Source: Gammaproteobacteria bacterium | GTDB lineage: Bacteria; Pseudomonadota; Gammaproteobacteria; GCA-002705445; GCA-002716945 | DNA: 43,821 bases | Direction: 5' to 3' | NCBI GenBank assembly: GCA_002718845.1 | Contig: PBFS01000002.1 | Location: forward strand, 40,051 to 83,871 | Part shown: piece after piece, positions 8,110-15,967 of the stretch | Layout of the letters: each line of letters begins with the position of its first letter | Numbering within the stretch: the stretch's first letter is position 1 | Program-made: the position numbers and the translations under genes | The notes under the pieces: model-generated | What the model saw: only the letters and a program-made list of their open reading frames with translations | The model's database searches: none | Told to the model about the DNA's origin: nothing

Positions 8110-8133
8110 TTTATTCTCCTTTGTTTAAATAAC

Positions 8134-8148
8134 TTAGAATCATTCTAA
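8134..8148. promoter_or_regulatory. Irr/ICE-type operator over the rubrerythrin -10
   Basis: The sequence TTAGAATCATTCTAA is a perfect inverted repeat of seven bases on each side of one central base. It matches the TTAGAA-N3-TTCTAA layout I recall for the iron control element bound by alphaproteobacterial Irr. It covers the -10 hexamer of the rubrerythrin promoter (8147-8142), a position that would block RNA polymerase. An Irr-type regulator is encoded at 5334-5729, at the far end of the same gene group. Binding is inferred; the palindrome and its position are seen directly. Confidence 0.68.
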
Positions 8149-8170
8149 ATTTAATTATAACGGTTGTCAA
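8142..8170 (-). promoter_or_regulatory. Sigma70-type promoter of rubrerythrin
   Basis: On the minus strand a perfect TTGACA (8170-8165) is followed by exactly 17 bases and TAGAAT (8147-8142). Transcription would start near 8135, giving a leader of about 26 bases that contains the AGGAG ribosome binding site. It is one of the best consensus promoters in the window and probably drives rubrerythrin, the iron-sulfur protein and DUF3501. Confidence 0.75.
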
Positions 8171-8184
8171 TTGATCAATATCAA
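8171..8184. promoter_or_regulatory. FNR/ANR-type site upstream of rubrerythrin
   Basis: TTGATCAATATCAA matches the FNR/ANR consensus TTGAT-N4-ATCAA at all ten defined bases. It abuts the -35 hexamer of the rubrerythrin promoter, and its centre (8177.5) is 41.5-42.5 bases upstream of the predicted start. That is the classic class II activator position for FNR/CRP-family regulators. It could instead act on the divergent pyrD gene. No FNR-family gene lies in the window. Confidence 0.62.
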
Positions 8185-8216
8185 AAAAACACGGAAGTAT
8201 GATAAACTAATATTTT

Positions 8217-9254
8217 ATGGAAATTAAAAAAATTTTTTTTTCGATATATAAACAGTTAATTTTTCTTCTACCCCCAGAAACAGCTCATTCTGTTACTTTG
8301 TCTATGGCAGAAAAAATCTATAAATCATTTTTAAAAAATATAGTTTCTTCTAAAATGACGATTAATGAGAAAAAAGTTATGGGAATTACTTTCCCTAATA
8401 TGCTTGGACTTGCCGCAGGTTTTGATAAAAACGGTGACTATTTAAATTTTATAAATAATATAGGATTAGGCTTTGTTGAGGTAGGCACGATAACACCAAA
8501 ACCGCAATATGGAAATAACAAACCTAGAATATTTAGAGTTGCCAGCGAAGAAGCAATTATTAATCATCTTGGTTTTAATAATAAAGGAGTATCTTACTTA
8601 AAAGAAAAACTGAGACATTTTAATAGGAATATACCAATTGGTATAAATATTGGTAAAAATAGTAGTACTCCAATTGATAAAGCTTATGAAGACTATGAGT
8701 ACTGTATGCATGAAATTTTTGAATTTTCTGATTATCTTACGTTAAATATATCTTCACCTAATACTCTCAAGCTCAGAGAGCTTCATTCCAAAGATTATTT
8801 AGATAATTTTTTAAAAAAAATTAAAACTACTCATGAAAAATTATCAAAAAAATATAAAAAAAATGTTCCTTTATTACTAAAAATATCTCCAGATATTATT
8901 CAAGAAGACCTTAATAATATTTGTAATTCTATAAAACATTATGGCATTGATGGTGTCATAGCAACAAATACTACTACAGATAAATCAATTTTAAAAAATA
9001 AAAAACTTTTAAGCTATAGTGGCGGTGTTAGTGGGAGGCCATTATTAACAAAATCTAATAAAATTATTGAATTATTAAAAAAACTTGTGGGAAGCAATGT
9101 GGCTATTATTGGTTGTGGAGGTGTATCATCAAAAGAAGCGGCTTTAAATAAAATTGCATTAGGCTCTGATTTAATACAGTTATACACTGGTCTTGTTTAT
9201 TCAGGAACAAGTCTGATTCAAGAAATTACAGGTTTAAATAATAAATCTATTTAG
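8217..9254 (+). CDS. pyrD: Dihydroorotate dehydrogenase (quinone), class 2
   Basis: PyrD oxidises dihydroorotate to orotate in pyrimidine synthesis and passes electrons to quinone at the inner membrane. The 345-residue length fits class 2. The N-terminal amphipathic segment with L-L-P-P-E-T-A-H (17-24) is the membrane and quinone tunnel region. A-A-G-F-D-K-N-G (66-73) contacts FMN, N-I-S-S-P-N-T (177-183) supplies the catalytic serine S180 typical of class 2, and G-G-V-S-G-R-P-L is near the C-terminus. It starts at ATG 8217 without an obvious Shine-Dalgarno and diverges from rubrerythrin. Its last 8 bases overlap the convergent 93-residue gene. Confidence 0.97.
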   Translation: MEIKKIFFSIYKQLIFLLPPETAHSVTLSMAEKIYKSFLKNIVSSKMTINEKKVMGITFPNMLGLAAGFDKNGDYLNFINNIGLGFVEVGTITPKPQYGNNKPRIFRVASEEAIINHLGFNNKGVSYLKEKLRHFNRNIPIGINIGKNSSTPIDKAYEDYEYCMHEIFEFSDYLTLNISSPNTLKLRELHSKDYLDNFLKKIKTTHEKLSKKYKKNVPLLLKISPDIIQEDLNNICNSIKHYGIDGVIATNTTTDKSILKNKKLLSYSGGVSGRPLLTKSNKIIELLKKLVGSNVAIIGCGGVSSKEAALNKIALGSDLIQLYTGLVYSGTSLIQEITGLNNKSI

Positions 9255-9528
9255 GTTTCCAGGTTCCAAAGGCTTCTTGGTTATTATCAGGCTTTTTATC
9301 AGGAATAGCTTGAGTCTGCTGCTTATATACATACCTAATAAAATCTAAAATTTGATTTAGTATTTCATCCTGTTGCTCCTTTGGTAAGTTTGATGTAGCA
9401 ATAATTGACCCTACTACAGCTGATAAATATTGCGCAGCAAGAATAGGGTCTTCATTAGCAGGCTCATAATCTACAAGCACTTTCTGCAATCCCTTAATTA
9501 ATTCAGGTTTTAAAACTATCTCGGTCAT
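9247..9528 (-). CDS. Small protein of unknown function (93 residues)
   Basis: I do not recognise this protein. It starts at an ATG at 9528 and reads as a real gene: it fills the space between pyrD and the hydrolase, and has balanced, mostly helical composition with a mildly hydrophobic stretch (about residues 35-47) and a polar, glutamine- and proline-containing tail ending F-G-T-W-K-P-K. There are no cysteines, no signal peptide and no clear transmembrane helix. It is convergent with pyrD (8-base overlap) and divergent from the hydrolase with only 50 bases between the starts. No function is proposed. Confidence 0.6.
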   Translation of the reverse strand: MTEIVLKPELIKGLQKVLVDYEPANEDPILAAQYLSAVVGSIIATSNLPKEQQDEILNQILDFIRYVYKQQTQAIPDKKPDNNQEAFGTWKPK

Positions 9529-9538
9529 AAAATTATTG

Positions 9539-9557
9539 TATAATGATAATCATATAA
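9539..9557 (+). promoter_or_regulatory. Extended -10 with a Fur-box-like element
   Basis: TGTATAAT (9537-9544) is an extended -10 that could start transcription near 9551 for the hydrolase at 9579; no good -35 is present. Overlapping it, 9539-9557 agrees with the 19-base Fur box GATAATGATAATCATTATC at positions 2-15 but not at the ends. In such AT-rich DNA this could be chance. It lies in the 50-base gap shared by two divergent genes. Confidence 0.3.
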
Positions 9558-9578
9558 ACTATTACAAATTAATTTAAT

Positions 9579-10274
9579 ATGCAAGATTTAAAATCTTATA
9601 CAATAAAAACTTTTGAAGTTGGACCGATGTTAAATTTCATATATTTAATAATTGATAATAAAACTAAATATACAGCAATAATAGATCCAGCTTGGGATTT
9701 ATCTGAGATATACAAATATATTGAAAACAATAATTTAATTTTACAAAAAATACTATTAACGCATAGCCATCATGATCATGTTAATGCGATTGATGAGATT
9801 CTAAAAATTTATGATGTACCTGTGCACATAAATGATAAAGAAAAGTCTTTTTGGGGGGAAAATTATGATAATTTTTTAATAAATCATGGTGGCGATACAA
9901 TAAAATTAGGCGATTTAGATATTAAATCTATCCATAGTCCGGGGCATACTCCAGGCTCTACATGTTATCATCTAGATAAAAATCTAATTGCTGGTGATAC
10001 TCTTTTTGTTTTTGGTTGTGGGAGATGTGACTTACATGGAGGAAGCCCAGAAGAAATGTTTAAAACTTTGGGTCATATAAAATCATCGTTAGATAAAAAT
10101 ACAGTAATACTACCAGGCCATAATTATTCAATAAAAAAAGAGTCTACGCTAAATGAAGAGATTAAAGGTAATCCATTTTTTCATTTCACTCAATTAGAAA
10201 ATTTTATCGAATATAGAATGAAGGTGCATGATAACATACGATCATCTCCCTATTCTCCAGTAGAAAAAAATTAA
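9579..10274 (+). CDS. Metallo-beta-lactamase-fold hydrolase, glyoxalase-II-like
   Basis: A 231-residue metallo-beta-lactamase-fold protein. The metal motif is T-H-S-H-H-D-H (61-67), with H123 in G-H-T-P-G-S, D140 in A-G-D-T-L-F, and H181 in L-P-G-H-N-Y. The stretch F-G-C-G-R-C-D-L-H-G-G-S-P-E-E-M (145-160) is typical of hydroxyacylglutathione hydrolases and their YcbL-like or persulfide dioxygenase relatives. The sequence does not decide whether the substrate is lactoylglutathione, another thioester or glutathione persulfide. It is convergent with lptE, one base between the stops. No Shine-Dalgarno precedes the ATG. Confidence 0.87.
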   Translation: MQDLKSYTIKTFEVGPMLNFIYLIIDNKTKYTAIIDPAWDLSEIYKYIENNNLILQKILLTHSHHDHVNAIDEILKIYDVPVHINDKEKSFWGENYDNFLINHGGDTIKLGDLDIKSIHSPGHTPGSTCYHLDKNLIAGDTLFVFGCGRCDLHGGSPEEMFKTLGHIKSSLDKNTVILPGHNYSIKKESTLNEEIKGNPFFHFTQLENFIEYRMKVHDNIRSSPYSPVEKN

Positions 10275-10275
10275 A

Positions 10276-10770
10276 TTAATTATTATTATTTATTTTAGCT
10301 ATTAATTTATTAAAAATTAATGATGATGCTGTAGATATCATCTGGTCTTGTATATAAGCTTCTCTATCAGAATTTCCCATTATATTATTTTCATCAAATG
10401 AATAATCTCTATACAAAACTATTGAATCAGTCGATTTCTCAATAGGAGAATTTATTTCAAAATTAACTCTATAAATAATTTCATATTCATTTACTCTGCC
10501 AGTAATATTCATGGATAGCTGTCTTCGATCAAATTTTTCTGATAAAATTACAATTCTATTTAAATCCTTATTTTTGCTACTTGTAACTTTTATATTATTG
10601 TTAATTAAAATTTTATTTATTGAGTTTACTATAGGGCTATATTCATTTGCGCTAACTGATATTTCTTTAACGTTGCCTGGCATATTAATGCTTCCTCTTA
10701 AAGTATATCCACATGATGTGATAATTAAGATTAGGCAAATTGGTAATAATTTTTTACAAAATAGATTCAT
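10276..10770 (-). CDS. lptE: LPS-assembly lipoprotein LptE
   Basis: A 164-residue outer-membrane lipoprotein that plugs the LptD barrel and helps insert lipopolysaccharide in the outer leaflet. The signal peptide ends in a lipobox I-T-S-C with acylated C20, followed by the family start G-Y-x-L-R-G. The body is strand-rich as in other LptE proteins. It begins 2 bases after the leuS stop, the standard leuS-lptE order. holA, the usual next gene, is displaced by about 5.9 kb. Its own maturation would depend on Lnt, encoded upstream in the same operon. Confidence 0.9.
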   Translation of the reverse strand: MNLFCKKLLPICLILIITSCGYTLRGSINMPGNVKEISVSANEYSPIVNSINKILINNNIKVTSSKNKDLNRIVILSEKFDRRQLSMNITGRVNEYEIIYRVNFEINSPIEKSTDSIVLYRDYSFDENNIMGNSDREAYIQDQMISTASSLIFNKLIAKINNNN

Positions 10771-10772
10771 TT

Positions 10773-13205
10773 TTAAATTACATAGTTTATTAATTTATTC
10801 TTAATATAAATAATTTTTTTTATGTCTTGGTTTTCAAGATATTTATATATTTGTTTATCTTCTTTAATAATATTATTAATTTGATATTCACTAAACTCAA
10901 CATCTATAATAATTCTGCCTCTAAGCTTACCATTTATTTGAACAATAATCTCTTTTTTGGTTTCTATAAGTGCTTCTGAATCTACTATTGGCCAAGATTC
11001 ATTCATTATTAAATTGTTATTACCTAAAGCTGTCCATAATTCTTGAGTAATATGTGGGACAATAGGTGATAATAATTTTAGCATTGCCTTTAAACCTTCA
11101 TTACAAACCTCTTTATTACTTTCATCTGATTGTTCGTACTTAATTAAATCATTAGATAACTCCATAACTGCTGCAATAGCAGTATTAAAGTTTTGTCTAT
11201 CAAAAATGTCTCTTGATACTTTTTCAATTGTTTTGTGTATCTTTGTTAAGATTGTCTTAGAAAATTTATTATGTTTTTTGTCTTTTTCATCACTTCTATT
11301 TATAACTTTATAACTAAAAGCCCAAAGACGTTTTAAAAACTTGTGTGAACCTTCTATTGCAGAATCTGACCATTCTAAAGTTTGTTCTGGGGGAGCAGCA
11401 AAAATTATAAATAATCGTAAAGTATCAGCTCCATATTTTTTTATAATATCATCTGGGTTTATAGTGTTTCCTTTAGATTTAGACATTTTTACTCCATCTT
11501 TTAAAACCATGCCTTGTGATAACAATGATGTAAATGGTTCAGAACTGGTTACAATACCTATGTCACGCATCAATTTATGAAAAAAACGGGCATATAATAA
11601 ATGCAAAATTGCATGTTCTATGCCTCCAATATATTGGTCAACAGGTATCCATTTTTCTTTTGATTTATCTATTAAGCCTTTATTATTTTTTGGAGAAAGG
11701 AAGCGCAAATAATACCATGATGATTCAAAAAATGTATCAAATGTATCTGTTTCTCTTATGGCATTTTTCCCAGTATAAGGACATTTTATGTATTTCCATG
11801 TTGGATGATTATCTAAAGGATTTCCGTCTTTTTCAAAATTTATATCTTCAGGTAACTTTACAGGCAAGTCTTTTTCTGGAACAGGATAAACCGTTCCGTC
11901 ATCATGATAAAAAACAGGTATAGGACATCCCCAGTATCTTTGTCGAGAAATTCCCCAATCTCTCAAACGAAAATTTGTTTTTGATTTTCCACAATTAATA
12001 TTAACAAGGGACTTAATAATTTCTTTTTTTGCAATATCAGATGACATATTATTAAATTTATTAGAATTTATGAGAATTCCTTCTCCTGTGTAAGCGCCTT
12101 TGCTATTTTCTTTATTTGTTGGTTTAATAACTTCTTTAATTTTTAGATTATATTTTGTTGCAAATTCAAAATCCCTTTCATCATGAGCGGGTACAGACAT
12201 AACGCATCCTGTTCCATAGTCTGATAAAACATAATTAGCGACCCAAATAGGTATAACTTCATTGTTTATTGGGTTAATAGCCTTAAGACCAGTATCCATT
12301 CCTTCTTTTTCAAGATTACTAATAGTTTCTTCTGAAATTTTTAAACTAGAACATTTTTCTATAAAAGATGTTATTTTATCATCTAGATTGGTAAGGCTCT
12401 TAAAAAATTTATGATTTGGAGATATAGCTAAAAAACTTACTCCAAACAATGTGTCAACTCTAGTAGTATAGACATCTAAAAGATTATTTGTTCCTTGAAC
12501 TTTAAAACTAATTAAGGCTCCTTGCGATTTGCCAATCCAATTTTTTTGCATAACCTTAACTGATAATGGCCATTTATCTAAACTATCAATACTGGTAAGT
12601 AATTCTTCAGAATATTTTGAAATCTTTAGGAACCATTGAGGTATTTCCTTTCGCTCAATAACTGCTCCTGACCTCCATCCTTTGCCATCAATAACTTGTT
12701 CATTTGCTAATACTGTTTTGTCGACTGGATCCCAATTAACTTCAGATTTTTTTCTATAAACTAAATCATTTTTTAGTAATTGTATAAAAAACCACTGCTC
12801 CCATTTATAATAGTCTGGGTCAGATGTTGATAATTCATGATTCCAATCATAAGCATAACCAAGTCTTCTTAATTGTTTTTTCATATGGTTAATATTACTT
12901 TCTGTCCACTTTGCTGGATGAATTTTATTGCTAATAGCTGCATTTTCAGCTGGTAAGCCAAAAGCGTCCCAGCCCATAGGTTGAAAAATATTTTTTCCTG
13001 CCATTTTATTAGCCCTAGAAATCACATCGCCAATGGTATAATTTCGTACATGTCCGATATGAAGTTTACCGCTGGGATATGGAAACATGCTTAAACAATA
13101 GAATTTATTGGATGTATCATTTAAATCTGAAGCAAATGCATTATTGGTATCCCAATATTTCTGAATATTTTTTTCTATGGTTTCTGGGTTATACTCTTTA
13201 TTCAT
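10773..13205 (-). CDS. leuS: Leucyl-tRNA synthetase
   Basis: Class I aminoacyl-tRNA synthetase charging tRNA-Leu with leucine. The 810 residues are slightly short against the usual 860. HIGH is at 49-52 inside F-P-Y-P-S-G-K-L-H-I-G-H, and K-M-S-K-S is at 573-577. The editing domain between them shows T-T-R-x-D-T-L-F-G and Y-G-x-G-C-V-M-S-V-P-A-H-D-x-R-D. The C-terminal anticodon and leucyl-specific regions follow. The ATG at 13205 overlaps the end of lnt by 8 bases, and lptE follows after 2 bases. Confidence 0.98.
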   Translation of the reverse strand: MNKEYNPETIEKNIQKYWDTNNAFASDLNDTSNKFYCLSMFPYPSGKLHIGHVRNYTIGDVISRANKMAGKNIFQPMGWDAFGLPAENAAISNKIHPAKWTESNINHMKKQLRRLGYAYDWNHELSTSDPDYYKWEQWFFIQLLKNDLVYRKKSEVNWDPVDKTVLANEQVIDGKGWRSGAVIERKEIPQWFLKISKYSEELLTSIDSLDKWPLSVKVMQKNWIGKSQGALISFKVQGTNNLLDVYTTRVDTLFGVSFLAISPNHKFFKSLTNLDDKITSFIEKCSSLKISEETISNLEKEGMDTGLKAINPINNEVIPIWVANYVLSDYGTGCVMSVPAHDERDFEFATKYNLKIKEVIKPTNKENSKGAYTGEGILINSNKFNNMSSDIAKKEIIKSLVNINCGKSKTNFRLRDWGISRQRYWGCPIPVFYHDDGTVYPVPEKDLPVKLPEDINFEKDGNPLDNHPTWKYIKCPYTGKNAIRETDTFDTFFESSWYYLRFLSPKNNKGLIDKSKEKWIPVDQYIGGIEHAILHLLYARFFHKLMRDIGIVTSSEPFTSLLSQGMVLKDGVKMSKSKGNTINPDDIIKKYGADTLRLFIIFAAPPEQTLEWSDSAIEGSHKFLKRLWAFSYKVINRSDEKDKKHNKFSKTILTKIHKTIEKVSRDIFDRQNFNTAIAAVMELSNDLIKYEQSDESNKEVCNEGLKAMLKLLSPIVPHITQELWTALGNNNLIMNESWPIVDSEALIETKKEIIVQINGKLRGRIIIDVEFSEYQINNIIKEDKQIYKYLENQDIKKIIYIKNKLINYVI

Positions 13206-14682
13206 ATTTATTAGAAGTAAAAAAATAAAAAAACATTATTGAGAATATTAACATCAAAATAGGATAATCTCCAAAATACCTATATGGAGTTTTTCCCTTT
13301 GATGATGTAATTGATGCATTTAAAATGCCTTCATGGTTTAGAGGGATTGCATCAACAATTTCACCATCTTTATTAACTACTGCAGATATACCAGTGTTAG
13401 CAGATCTAACTAAAAATCTCTGGAACTCTAAGGCTCTAGATTGAGAAATTTCTAAATGTTGGTACGGAGCCAATGAATTACCAAACCATGCATCATTACT
13501 AATATTTACAATAATACTAAATTCTTTGTTAGTAGTTTCAATAAGCTGTGGGTATGCAGATTCATAACATATTAAAGGTTCAATAAAAATATCATCAAAC
13601 GATATTCTAGATTGATAATTTTTTCCATGAGATAAGTTAGACATTGGTATGTTAAAAACTTTCATTATATGAATAAATAAACTTTTAAATGGAATGTATT
13701 CACCAAATGGTACCAAATGCCTTTTATCATAAAATTGCTCCTTATTGTTTAAAACTAAAATACTATTAAATGTTTCGTTTGTAACATTATCATACCTAAA
13801 TACACCTCCAATAATATAGTCTGCACGTGACAACAATTTTTCTTTATAGAAATTCTTGTCGTTTTGATATATTGTTGGTATAGCTGTTTCAGGTAATAAT
13901 ACAATATCGTGCAAATCATCTCTCTTAAAAATTTCTAGATATTTATCCTTAATAGATTTAATTTCATCACTATTAAACTTTAGACGTTGATTAATATTTG
14001 GCTGTATTATTGTAATATTATTCTTTGCTTTTTTATCAGTGGACCAATTATATTCTATAGAATTAATTATATTTACACTCAATAGAACAAGAAATAATAT
14101 AATAGAATGTTTAACAATATTTTTTCCAATCATAATAACAGCAATTAAAGATGAAATTAATATTGTAAGGAAGCTTACAAAATATGTACCAAATAATGGG
14201 TAGAATGCATCAAATATAGTTCCTATTTGACTTGTTCCAACTAAAAGCCATGGAAAACCCCCAAAAATATTGGACCTTATAAGTTCTATTAAAACTAGTA
14301 TTGAAGCAGGCATAAGAAAATTAAATATTTTTTTTGTAACAATATCTTTATTAACCATCATGCCTAGTGGTATAAAAAATATAGAAATAAAAAGAATAAG
14401 AAAAATAGTGACTAGTAATGAGGCAGTTAGATTTTCTCCTCCATAATCATATAAGCTATTAAATATCCATGAAGTACCAAATGAAAATACTGATAAGCCA
14501 AATAAATATGATAAATATATGCTTGTTCTTTTATCTGAATGAAAAAGTATATAAAAAAATAAAGCTAATGATAAATAAACGCCAATTTTAAAACTATATG
14601 GCGCAAATGATATAGTGTATAGGATTCCTAAAATTACAATGACTAGATAATTCAAATATGGCTTATTTTCTAAATATACCAT
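13198..14682 (-). CDS. lnt: Apolipoprotein N-acyltransferase Lnt
   Basis: Inner-membrane enzyme that adds the third acyl chain to lipoproteins. The N-terminal ~210 residues hold several hydrophobic helices, followed by the periplasmic nitrilase domain with catalytic triad E265 (L-L-P-E-T-A-I-P), K320 (Y-D-K-R-H-L-V-P-F-G-E-Y) and C372 (I-C-Y-E-S), matching E. coli E267, K335 and C387. A last membrane helix closes the protein near 475-489. Length 494 is typical. Its start abuts the corC stop and its end overlaps leuS. In the same operon as lptE, whose lipid anchor it would complete. Confidence 0.97.
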   Translation of the reverse strand: MVYLENKPYLNYLVIVILGILYTISFAPYSFKIGVYLSLALFFYILFHSDKRTSIYLSYLFGLSVFSFGTSWIFNSLYDYGGENLTASLLVTIFLILFISIFFIPLGMMVNKDIVTKKIFNFLMPASILVLIELIRSNIFGGFPWLLVGTSQIGTIFDAFYPLFGTYFVSFLTILISSLIAVIMIGKNIVKHSIILFLVLLSVNIINSIEYNWSTDKKAKNNITIIQPNINQRLKFNSDEIKSIKDKYLEIFKRDDLHDIVLLPETAIPTIYQNDKNFYKEKLLSRADYIIGGVFRYDNVTNETFNSILVLNNKEQFYDKRHLVPFGEYIPFKSLFIHIMKVFNIPMSNLSHGKNYQSRISFDDIFIEPLICYESAYPQLIETTNKEFSIIVNISNDAWFGNSLAPYQHLEISQSRALEFQRFLVRSANTGISAVVNKDGEIVDAIPLNHEGILNASITSSKGKTPYRYFGDYPILMLIFSIMFFYFFTSNKYE

Positions 14683-15507
14683 TTAAACTTTATTGGTTTT
14701 TCTATTAACTTGAATTCTATTTATAGTTCTTGAGTCAGCTGATAAAATTTTAAAGGATAAATTGTTAATGGTTATAGTTTCTGATTTATCAGGTACTTTT
14801 TCAAATTTATTAATAAGATAACCGCCTATTGTTTCTACCCCCTCATCTTTGAAATCAGATAAAAAATATTCATTAAATTCTTCTAAAGAAGTTAACGCGT
14901 CAACAATATATTGGTTATTACTCTCTGAAATTATTTTAGACTCTGTTTTTTTATCATGTTCATCATCAATTTCACCAACAATCTCCTCGAGTACATCTTC
15001 TATGGTAACTAGACCAGAAACTCCTCCGTGTTCATCTATCACTATAGCTATATGATTTCGACTAGATTTAAATTCGTTTAATAAAATATTTAATCTTTTG
15101 CTCTCTGGAACAAAAACAGCTGGCCTCAAAAGTCTATGTAAGTCAAAATCATCATCATTTATAGTTCTTTTTAAAAGATCTTTTGCAAGTACAACTCCTA
15201 TGATTTCATCTTTGTTATCATCGATAACAGGAAATCTTGAATGACCGGATGTTGTAACTTTTTCAATAATATCGTCTATAGCATCAGATATATCAATTAC
15301 CTTCATATGCGGCCTTGGAATCATAATGTCCCTAACCTGTACCTCTGAAACTTTAAACACTCCCTCAATCATTTTGAGAGATTCAATGTCTAATAAACCA
15401 TCAAGCACAGCGTCTTTTATAAGCTCTAATAAATCCTCTTTAGCTTTTGGAGAATCTTTAACTATGTCTATAATTTTATTTAACCAGGTGCTTTTTTTAG
15501 TTTGCAT
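14683..15507 (-). CDS. corC: CorC/HlyC-family CBS-domain protein
   Basis: A 274-residue cytoplasmic protein with two CBS domains (about residues 60-185) and a C-terminal CorC_HlyC transporter-associated domain. The V-R-D-I-M-I-P-R start of the CBS pair and the D-E-H-G-G-x-S-G-L-V-T-I-E-D-V-L-E-E-I-V-G-E-I segment are hallmark. Members are linked to magnesium and cobalt efflux, but their exact role is uncertain. It has no DUF21 membrane domain. It overlaps ybeY by 11 bases and abuts lnt, the standard phoH-ybeY-corC-lnt order. Confidence 0.93.
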   Translation of the reverse strand: MQTKKSTWLNKIIDIVKDSPKAKEDLLELIKDAVLDGLLDIESLKMIEGVFKVSEVQVRDIMIPRPHMKVIDISDAIDDIIEKVTTSGHSRFPVIDDNKDEIIGVVLAKDLLKRTINDDDFDLHRLLRPAVFVPESKRLNILLNEFKSSRNHIAIVIDEHGGVSGLVTIEDVLEEIVGEIDDEHDKKTESKIISESNNQYIVDALTSLEEFNEYFLSDFKDEGVETIGGYLINKFEKVPDKSETITINNLSFKILSADSRTINRIQVNRKTNKV

Positions 15508-15967
15508 AATAAGGGTTCTGATATCCTAGTGTATCCATTAAAATCATTTCTTTTTCTTCCATAATAACTCTTTTCTCACTTATTTGATGCGTATAACCTT
15601 GTAAATGTAGCATTGAGTGAATAATCATATGAGCCCACCTACTGTCATTATTAATTTTATATTTGACAGATTCTTTGTTAACAATGTCAGCACAAATAAT
15701 AATATCTCCTAATATATATTCTCCAGAACTAACAATAGAATTATGCGGAAATGATAAAACATTGCAGGCTGCATCTTTCTTAAAAAATTTTTTATTCAAA
15801 ATATTTATTTCATCTTTCGTTGCAATTTTAATTGACGCAACAGAACGTTTTTTACCAAAAAAAGCAATTTTAGCCCATTTTGTTATTTTATATCTACTAG
15901 GAATATATCCTTTGCAATTATTTTGTATTATTTTAACTATTAGCAAGTTACTTTTCTCTTTTTTCAT
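15497..15967 (-). CDS. ybeY: Endoribonuclease YbeY
   Basis: YbeY is a metal-dependent RNase needed for 16S rRNA 3'-end maturation and ribosome quality control. The zinc site H117-x3-H121-x5-H127 within H-S-M-L-H-L-Q-G-Y-T-H is intact, as is the conserved N-V-L-S-F-P near 69-74 and G-D-I-I-I near 87-91. The 156-residue length is normal. It overlaps phoH by 20 bases at its start and corC by 11 bases at its end, implying coupled translation. Confidence 0.96.
   Translation of the reverse strand: MKKEKSNLLIVKIIQNNCKGYIPSRYKITKWAKIAFFGKKRSVASIKIATKDEINILNKKFFKKDAACNVLSFPHNSIVSSGEYILGDIIICADIVNKESVKYKINNDSRWAHMIIHSMLHLQGYTHQISEKRVIMEEKEMILMDTLGYQNPYYAN

Noticed and set aside
7802-8128. Long open frames antisense to rubrerythrin
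   Set aside because: Several overlapping frames arise because the gene is richer in G and C and so has fewer chance stops; the rubrerythrin frame has every diiron ligand in place.
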